From: CAYLSV01 sp964386435
GTDB taxonomy: Bacteria; Planctomycetota; Phycisphaerae; Tepidisphaerales; Tepidisphaeraceae
Length of the DNA stretch: 9,927 bases
Assembly (NCBI GenBank): GCA_964386435.1
Contig: CAYLSV010000115.1
Location: 1 to 9,927 of the forward strand
Direction: 5' to 3'
Below are positions 5,003-9,927 of the stretch, one piece after another. The position numbers and the translations under genes are program-made. The notes beneath the pieces were generated by a model. It saw only the letters and a program-made list of their open reading frames with translations, made no database searches and was not told the origin of the DNA. The first letter of the stretch is position 1, and each line of letters starts with the position of its first letter.

Positions 5003-7861
5003 GTGACGCCCCGCCCGACCATCCTGAGCCACCCGACCCGCGGCGTGGCGGCGGTGCAGGCCGAGGCGGTGGCCGGCGGGTTCGTCGTCCGCGTGTTGCG
5101 GGGCAGCCACCCCGACCGGCTCGACGCCGACGAGGCATTCGGGCCGTTCGACGATGCGGCTTTGCCAGCGGCGTTCGCCGAGGTGGTCAGCGGGTTGAAG
5201 GGCGAGGGATTTCAAACGGGTGCCGTCGCCGCGGCGCTGGATCTGCTGACGGCGATGCCGCGGGATGCCCGGCGGCGGGCAATGGCGGCGGGGCGGTTGT
5301 TCTGGCTCGCCGAGCCGGCGGCGTGCGAACCGCTACTTATGGCGCTGGGCGAGGCCGATGCCGAGGCGTGTCCGCTCATCGACGCCTTGGGCCGGTGCGG
5401 CGATGCGCGGGCGTTCGCCGCCGTCCGTGAGTCGGCCGGCCGCAAGCTGCTAAGCCGGCGGCGGTCGGGCGTCGAGGCGCTCATCCACCTGCGGGACGCC
5501 GAAGGCATCGCCACGGCAACGGCCCGTGTGCGCGGCGATCTGCCCGATGCCGTGCTTGAAGCCAAGGGTGCGGAAGCCAAGGTCGCCGCCCTCGCCGAGG
5601 TGCCGCCGAACCGGCAGGGGCAGGCGGCCGATTTTCTCTACGAGTTCGCCGGCCTCGCCGCCGATCCGGTTGCCGCCGAGGCGGCGTTGCGGTGGGCGGA
5701 GGCGCTCACGGGCATCGATCTTGGCAACCCTTTCGCTTGGCGGTACGTCAAAAGCATGTTCAAGCGGGCCTCGCTCCGCCTCGACGCCGACGCCTTCGGC
5801 CGCCTCGCCCGGCTCATCGACGCCAGCCGCAACCTAGCCCGCCACGCCCACGTCAAGAGCGGCCTGACGGGGCAGCCGGCCGTCACGCCGATCTTCTCCA
5901 ACGCCACCCGCGACTACCTCCGCCGCCGAACTTGGCGACACCTCCGCCGCCTCGCCGAGCACGAGCCGGCCCGCTACGCCGACCACGCCGCCGCCGTGCT
6001 CGCGGCGTATCAGCCGGGCGACGTCGCCGCCTTCCTCCGCCGCGGCGACAACTCGCCGTACGCCCGCAACTTCGCCACCGACCCGTGGACCCGCTCGCCG
6101 CTGATCGGCCACATCCTGCACGGCGGCGACCCGACCCTCACGTGGCAGGGCACCCGCTGGTCCACCGCCACCACCCGCGGCGAGCAGGCCGCCCGCCGGG
6201 CCGACCGCCGCCCGCGTGCGGTGTTGCCGCCAATGCCGGCGCGGGACGCGTCGCCGGACGATCTTTCCGCCGCTCAACTGCACCACATGCGGCTGGCCGG
6301 GGCCACGTTTGAGATCGAGGAGCAAAGCGTCTGGCAACGCCTGCGGCGCTTCGTCGTCGGCGGCAACCCGCCGCGCCGCGTGACGATGACGGCCCCGCCC
6401 GATTGGGACCGGCTGGAGCGGATGCTGCAGCCGCAGCAGAAGCCTGCCCAACCGCCGCCACCCGAGCCGCCGGCGCGGAGTGAGGCGTACCCGGAACTTT
6501 GGGACGCCCGACCCGTTGCGTACCTGCGGCTGCTGGCCGGCGGGCGGATCGAGGCGTTCGTGCGGTTCGCCCTCGACGCCGTGCAGGCTCGGCACTCGGA
6601 GGTCGTGCAGCAGGCGTCCACCGATCAGTTGCTCGCCATGCTCGACGGGCCGGTGCCGGCGGTGGAGGAGTTGGCGGCGGGCGAGTTGCGTCGTCGGCTC
6701 GACGCCGATGATCCGCCGTGGCCGCTGTTGCTGCGGCTAGCGAATGACGCCCGCCCCGACGCCCGGCTCGTCGCCCACGACGTGTTCCGCCAGAAGCCCG
6801 ACCTTTGGGTGGCGCAACCCGACCGAGTTGTCGCGTTGCTGATCGGCGAACATGCCGAAACCAGCGACCTCGCCGCGGCGGTGCTGGACGGGGCGCTGGC
6901 CGACGTGCCAAGCGAGGTGCGGCGTGATGTGGCCGATCGCCTGCTCGCCGTGCTGCGTGATCCGCCGCCCGCGCCACGGCTGGAACTGCCGGACGGCGAA
7001 GCGGCGATGTTCGCCGACGCCGATGATCCGCGGCTCGACGCCGTCGCCCGCGTGCTGGTTGGGCCGCTGCTGCCGGAGGTCGATGCGGCGCTCGGCGAGA
7101 CGGCGGCATTGTTGCAGCTGATCGAAGCGTCGCCGCCGCTGGCGGCGGTGGGGGCGGCGGTGCTGGCGATTCGGCCGGACGCCGCCGACCTGCTGGGCAT
7201 CGATTATCTGCTGCGGATGGCCGACCACGATCAGGCCGAGGTCCGCGGCAACGCGATGGCCATCGTCGCCGGCGCGCCAACGCTGTGGCAGGACGACCCG
7301 GTCGCGCTGCTGGAGGTCGCCGAGGGACGGTGGCCCGACGCACGGGCGGTGGCGATGGCGATCCTGCTGGAGCGGGTGGAACTGGCCCGGCTCGGTGTCG
7401 ACGCGTTGCAGGCATTGCTCGATTCGACGCTGCCCGACGTCCGCATCGCGGCGATGGCGGCGGCGGGTCGACACCTGAATCAGCTCGACGCCGCCGAGCT
7501 TGCCGGGCGGTTGGCCGAGCACCCGAGCCGCGACGTCCGTGACTTCGCCTTCGGCCTCGCCGCCGAGCATCTGCCGGCGGGTGGCAAGTCGCTCGCCCGG
7601 CTGCGGCCGCTGGTGGCGGCGTCGCTGTTTGACCTGACGCCAAGCCGTCCGGCGAAGAAGCAAGCGTTCGCCGCCGTCGCCCGCCACGGCGGGCATGACG
7701 CCGACGCCGCCCGCGCCTCCGGAGAGCTGCTGCTGCCGCTCACGAAGTCCGAAGTCGCCACCGACGCCGAGGCGGCCGTCGCCGCGCTGGCTGCTATCGA
7801 GCTCGCCCAGCCGAACGTAGTGACCGGTTTGAAGGTCACGGCAATCGGAGGTGCCCGATGA
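5003..7861 (+). CDS. HEAT-repeat protein of the PARP/SWIM operon
   Basis: This protein of 952 residues starts at GTG, 33 bases after the macro gene and in the same reading frame, with no clear Shine-Dalgarno sequence. The start is therefore less certain, and translation may be coupled. It is made of repeated helical pairs of HEAT type. The N-terminal half (about 75-470) includes the family-like stretch YLRRRTWRHLRRLA at 305-318. A Pro/Gln-rich linker lies at 476-492. The C-terminal half (about 500-945) has clear repeats such as HDQAEVRGNAMAIV, LPDVRIAAMAAAG and SRDVRDFAFGLAAEHL. Residues about 25-70 (GGFVVRVLRG, then GPFDDAALPAAFAEVV and ending EGF) resemble a decayed WGR domain without the W-G-R residues. 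No catalytic motif is seen. A scaffold or protein/nucleic-acid-binding role is inferred. Its 3' end contains the ribosome-binding site of the SWIM gene, and its stop overlaps that start (ATGA). Confidence 0.87.
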   Translation: MTPRPTILSHPTRGVAAVQAEAVAGGFVVRVLRGSHPDRLDADEAFGPFDDAALPAAFAEVVSGLKGEGFQTGAVAAALDLLTAMPRDARRRAMAAGRLFWLAEPAACEPLLMALGEADAEACPLIDALGRCGDARAFAAVRESAGRKLLSRRRSGVEALIHLRDAEGIATATARVRGDLPDAVLEAKGAEAKVAALAEVPPNRQGQAADFLYEFAGLAADPVAAEAALRWAEALTGIDLGNPFAWRYVKSMFKRASLRLDADAFGRLARLIDASRNLARHAHVKSGLTGQPAVTPIFSNATRDYLRRRTWRHLRRLAEHEPARYADHAAAVLAAYQPGDVAAFLRRGDNSPYARNFATDPWTRSPLIGHILHGGDPTLTWQGTRWSTATTRGEQAARRADRRPRAVLPPMPARDASPDDLSAAQLHHMRLAGATFEIEEQSVWQRLRRFVVGGNPPRRVTMTAPPDWDRLERMLQPQQKPAQPPPPEPPARSEAYPELWDARPVAYLRLLAGGRIEAFVRFALDAVQARHSEVVQQASTDQLLAMLDGPVPAVEELAAGELRRRLDADDPPWPLLLRLANDARPDARLVAHDVFRQKPDLWVAQPDRVVALLIGEHAETSDLAAAVLDGALADVPSEVRRDVADRLLAVLRDPPPAPRLELPDGEAAMFADADDPRLDAVARVLVGPLLPEVDAALGETAALLQLIEASPPLAAVGAAVLAIRPDAADLLGIDYLLRMADHDQAEVRGNAMAIVAGAPTLWQDDPVALLEVAEGRWPDARAVAMAILLERVELARLGVDALQALLDSTLPDVRIAAMAAAGRHLNQLDAAELAGRLAEHPSRDVRDFAFGLAAEHLPAGGKSLARLRPLVAASLFDLTPSRPAKKQAFAAVARHGGHDADAARASGELLLPLTKSEVATDAEAAVAALAAIELAQPNVVTGLKVTAIGGAR
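7847..7853 (+). promoter_or_regulatory. Shine-Dalgarno sequence of the SWIM gene
   Basis: GGAGGTG lies inside the last codons of the HEAT gene, four bases before the ATG at 7858. Together with the ATGA overlap it indicates coupled translation of the HEAT and SWIM proteins. Confidence 0.75.
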
Positions 7862-9036
7862 CGCCGACGATGTACGCCGCCCGCTTCGACGTTCGCAGCG
7901 GCGTCGATCGCACCGCCACCGCCGCCCGCGTCGGCCTCGCCACCAATCGCCTGCGCGACGAAGCGTTCTTCGAGGGGCAGCTTCGCGACCCGCTGCGCGT
8001 CCGCGAGGCGATGGCCGCGCTGCACGCGGTGGTGACCAGCGACTTCCGGTTCAAGCCCCGCAAGCTCGCCGACCGCCCGGCATTCGCCGCGTGGTTGGCC
8101 GAGCAGGACCGCCTGTTCCTCGCCGACGGCGGCGGCACCCGGCGGGCGCTGCGGACTAACGAGCTGGAGGGCCGGCTCGCGACGCTTGAAGGGTTGCGCC
8201 GCGATCGCCGCCGCGACTTCATTGCCGCCAAGGCGCGATACTTCGAGGAAGTCGCATGGCGTAGTTCGTACGAGATGTGGTTCCTGCTCGACCCGGTCGT
8301 GACGGTCCATCCCGACGAGGTCAGCTTCGAGGCGTTCAGCCGCGACGAGAGCACATACGCCCGCCTCGCCCTGGGCATGGACGGCTTCGACGGGCAAGGC
8401 GACTTCGGCCTCGGCACGACGAACATCGACTTCAGCCTCGCCTTGCACGAGCAGCTCGAGCGCCTGCGCAGCTACCGCCGCACCCGCTTTGGCGTCGCCC
8501 CCAACGGGTTCACTGCGGAAACCGTGGGAGCCGGCGTCGGCGGGCGGCATTTGGAGAAGAAGATCCCGCTGCCCGAGTCGTGGGTCAACGGCTTCCTGCA
8601 GGTTCACGCGGCGTCGAGCTTGTCGCTAATGCGGCTTGAGTTGGAGCCGATCGATTTGTTTAACCTGCTGCGCACGCTGCGGCGGCTGGGGCGGGCGCGG
8701 AGCAGCCCGCGGGCGCTGCGGTGGGAGCTCGAGCCGGGCGAGCGGGTTCGCGTGGTCGTCGAGCCTTGGGAACGGGCGGTGCCGCTGTCGGCGAGGTTCG
8801 ACGGCGACACGCCACGGACGATCCGCACATGGGGCCGCGACCGGCTGCGGACCGTCGAGCGGCTCATGCCGCTGTTGCGGCGTCACGTTCACGCTGGGCC
8901 TGAGCGGCTGGACCGACAACGACTGGACCGGCGACGACAAGTTCAGCCTCCTCGCCCGGCCCGTCGACTGCACTGCCGAGCAGGTGCTCGCCGCCTACGA
9001 CTCGCTCAAAACGAGCCGCCGGGCGACGGAGGGTGA
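7858..9036 (+). CDS. SWIM zinc-finger family protein, N-terminal part (frame-broken)
   Basis: The open frame encodes 392 residues, of which about 1-341 match the N-terminal region of a SWIM zinc-finger protein family. Recognisable family stretches are GLGTTNIDFSLAL (184-196), EKKIPLPESWVNGFLQVH (233-250), PRALRWELEPGE (284-295), EPWER and RTWGRDRLRTVERLMPLL. From about residue 342 (base 8881) the frame yields Arg/Pro/Leu-rich sequence without family likeness and ends at a TGA at 9034-9036, while the expected continuation appears in the next frame. The zinc-binding SWIM motif is therefore lost from this product. The first half may still fold. The biochemical function of the family is not known to me. 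Its position, overlapping the HEAT gene, suggests the two proteins act together. Cause of the break: a real mutation, a deletion or an assembly error. Confidence 0.85.
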   Translation: MTPTMYAARFDVRSGVDRTATAARVGLATNRLRDEAFFEGQLRDPLRVREAMAALHAVVTSDFRFKPRKLADRPAFAAWLAEQDRLFLADGGGTRRALRTNELEGRLATLEGLRRDRRRDFIAAKARYFEEVAWRSSYEMWFLLDPVVTVHPDEVSFEAFSRDESTYARLALGMDGFDGQGDFGLGTTNIDFSLALHEQLERLRSYRRTRFGVAPNGFTAETVGAGVGGRHLEKKIPLPESWVNGFLQVHAASSLSLMRLELEPIDLFNLLRTLRRLGRARSSPRALRWELEPGERVRVVVEPWERAVPLSARFDGDTPRTIRTWGRDRLRTVERLMPLLRRHVHAGPERLDRQRLDRRRQVQPPRPARRLHCRAGARRLRLAQNEPPGDGG

Positions 9037-9547
9037 GCTGCAGGAAGCCGTCGGCTTCTCCCGCGAGGTGGCACGGGCGGCGCTCTCGGCGTTGTGCGCC
9101 GCCGGGCGGGCGGCGGCCGATTTGGGCGGGTCGGCGGGGGGGATGCTTTACCGCCACCGTGACCTCTTCGCCGGTCCGTTCGACCTCGCCGCCGCCCGCC
9201 GGGCCACGCGTGCCGGGGCGACGCCGGGCGTGGGCATCGGCGGCGACCGGCAGAAGCTGGCCGAGCAGATCGTCCGCGGCAAATCGATCCGCATCATCGC
9301 CCGCCGCCCAATGGTGCAAGACGGCCAAACGACTTGGAAGCTCAGCGGCAACGCCCGCGGCCCCGACGGTCAGGCCCGCCGCCCGCTGGTGCATGTCGAC
9401 GCCGATGCCCGCGTCATCACCGCCTCGTGCACCTGCCCGGCGATCAAGAAACATGCCTTGCGACAAGGCCCATGCGAGCACATCCTGGCCTTGCGGCAAC
9501 TGCATGTCGAACGCACCGCCCGCGAACCTTCAATTGGAGGCACCTGA
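8879..9547 (+). pseudogene. SWIM zinc-finger family protein, C-terminal part in shifted frame
   Basis: This 222-residue segment continues the preceding gene in another frame. It begins GVTFTLGLSGWTDNDW, a hallmark of the same family, and almost every codon ends in G or C, so this was the coding frame. Further on are a winged-helix-like stretch (LKTSRRATEGELQEAVGFSR), then PMVQDGQTTWKLSGNA, then the SWIM zinc finger: C-T-C (codons at 9428 and 9434) and C-E-H (9473 and 9479), fitting the CxCx(n)CxH pattern. SWIM fingers bind DNA or proteins. The segment has no good start; a GTG at 8984 is possible, but without a clear ribosome-binding site. It is best read as the 3' half of one gene spanning 7858-9547. 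If the frame change is an assembly artefact, the gene is intact. Confidence 0.85.
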
Positions 9548-9632
9548 CCCAGCAACGCACACGAGTTTCAGCATCTTCCCCCACCCCCACGCAGGAGCAC
9601 GCGCCGCTGTCGGCGGGCGCTGCCGGTGCGGC

Positions 9633-9651
9633 GGGGCGGGCCGGGGACGGG
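9633..9651 (+). other. G-quadruplex motif, plus strand
   Basis: Four G-runs (9633-9636, 9638-9640, 9643-9646, 9649-9651) are separated by loops of 1, 2 and 2 bases, a compact motif of a kind known to fold stably. It lies about 86 bases after the SWIM stop, on the coding (RNA) strand, so it could form in the operon transcript. Confidence 0.55.
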
Positions 9652-9685
9652 TCCGGCGACGGGCACCTTTTCCGGCTTAGCCTTC

Positions 9686-9700
9686 GTGACCTTGTGTCAC
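9686..9700. repeat. Short hairpin
   Basis: GTGAC (9686-9690) pairs with GTCAC (9696-9700) around the loop CTTGT. It touches the next, much stronger hairpin. Confidence 0.35.
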
Positions 9701-9724
9701 CGGCGCGGCGCTACGCCGCGCCGG
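9700..9724. terminator. Strong GC hairpin, possible terminator or palindromic repeat
   Basis: CCGGCGCGGCG (9700-9710) is the exact reverse complement of 9714-9724, with a three-base loop CTA. This very stable 11-bp stem lies about 150 bases after the last coding frame. No T-run follows, so a role as an intrinsic terminator is uncertain. It could instead stop 3' exonucleases or be a copy of a REP-like element. Confidence 0.45.
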
Positions 9725-9750
9725 CCACCGCGCCGCGGTTCCCTCACCCA

Positions 9751-9852
9751 CCCGGTCGCCATCTGCGGGATACCGACCGCCCAGCCACGCGCTGGTTCGA
9801 GCCGTCGGCCCCGCGTGGCCGGGCGGTCGGTATCCCGCTTCAGTTGACCGGG
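9751..9852. repeat. Long near-perfect palindrome (MITE/REP-like)
   Basis: The core arms 9765-9782 and 9821-9838 are 18-base perfect reverse complements. After one A/C mismatch the stem continues for 8 more pairs (9784-9791 with 9812-9819) around a 20-base loop. Outside, beyond a 7-by-7 internal loop, CCCGGTC (9751-9757) pairs with GACCGGG (9846-9852). In total 33 of the possible pairs are formed. Such long stems are typical of small non-autonomous mobile elements, REP-like repeats or bidirectional terminators. Copy number in the genome cannot be judged here. Confidence 0.65.
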
Positions 9853-9888
9853 CGAGTCCCGGCCTGACGTAAGCCCGCCCGCCGCCGA

Positions 9889-9913
9889 CCCCTCCTCCGC
9901 CCGCCCCGCCCCC
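9889..9913 (-). other. G-quadruplex motif, minus strand
   Basis: Read on the minus strand, G-runs of 5, 4, 3 and 4 (9913-9909, 9907-9904, 9902-9900, 9892-9889) are separated by loops of 1, 1 and 7 bases. The surrounding 9873-9927 is a strongly C-rich tract on the plus strand. A role in the promoter region of a gene beyond the window is possible but not shown. Confidence 0.45.
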
Positions 9914-9927
9914 GGCCGCCCGCCGAC

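Larger units (their letters stand above)
9548..9927. other. Gene-free structured 3' region
   Basis: I see no supportable gene in these 380 bases. Open frames here are low-complexity Arg/Pro/Ala translations without start context. The stretch holds, in order, a small GC hairpin (9602-9615), a plus-strand G-quadruplex motif, two neighbouring hairpins, a long imperfect palindrome and a minus-strand G-quadruplex motif. No T-run typical of an intrinsic terminator follows any stem. Confidence 0.6.

Noticed and set aside
8866..8890. Programmed ribosomal frameshift in the SWIM gene
   Set aside because: No slippery run or stimulatory stem-loop is evident, and family sequence seems to be missing at the junction, which points to deletion or assembly error.
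9794..9803. tRNA T-arm-like GGTTCGAGCC in the loop of the palindrome
   Set aside because: No acceptor, D or anticodon arms can be built around it; the likeness is ten bases only.
9334..9867. Plus-strand open frames over the end of the SWIM gene and the structured region
   Set aside because: They are shadow frames with Arg/Pro/Ala-rich translation, no start context, and they run through hairpins and the palindrome.
1..9927. CRISPR array, rRNA or tRNA gene, insertion sequence transposase
   Set aside because: No regularly spaced repeats, RNA gene signatures or transposase motifs were seen on either strand.

Overview
The window reads as a very GC-rich bacterial chromosome segment in which every credible gene lies on the plus strand. 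The long M56 metallopeptidase fused to a polysaccharide-export-like domain, next to a BlaI-type repressor, together with GC-rich Ala/Arg/Asp-heavy proteins, suggests a planctomycete, perhaps Phycisphaerae or a relative. That placement is inference from protein style and is not proven by the sequence.

Region 1 (1-2628) is a signalling pair. Structured DNA with inverted repeats (1-60) precedes a sigma70-like promoter (105-134). Its -10 box sits inside a BlaI-like operator five bases before the blaI-type start codon. The repressor gene (143-550) overlaps by ATGA the gene of an M56 membrane metallopeptidase (547-2628). In place of the beta-lactam sensor of BlaR1, this protein carries a Poly_export-like domain and a long coiled coil.

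Region 2 (2755-9547) is a tight same-strand gene set that looks like one operon. It encodes a WGR/PARP-regulatory/PARP-catalytic ADP-ribosyltransferase (2755-4224), a macro-domain protein likely to bind or remove ADP-ribose (4247-4969), a 952-residue HEAT-repeat protein (5003-7861), and a SWIM zinc-finger family protein (7858-9547). Intergenic gaps are 22 and 33 bases, followed by an ATGA overlap. The arrangement suggests an ADP-ribosylation writer and a reader/eraser working with a HEAT scaffold and a zinc-finger protein, as a stress, DNA-damage or conflict module. The SWIM gene is broken by a frame change near 8875-8882, which separates its N-terminal family domain from the C-terminal SWIM zinc finger.

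Region 3 (9548-9927) has no convincing gene. It is rich in structure: a G-quadruplex motif on the plus strand, two adjacent hairpins, a near-perfect palindrome of about 75-100 bases, and a G-quadruplex motif on the minus strand.
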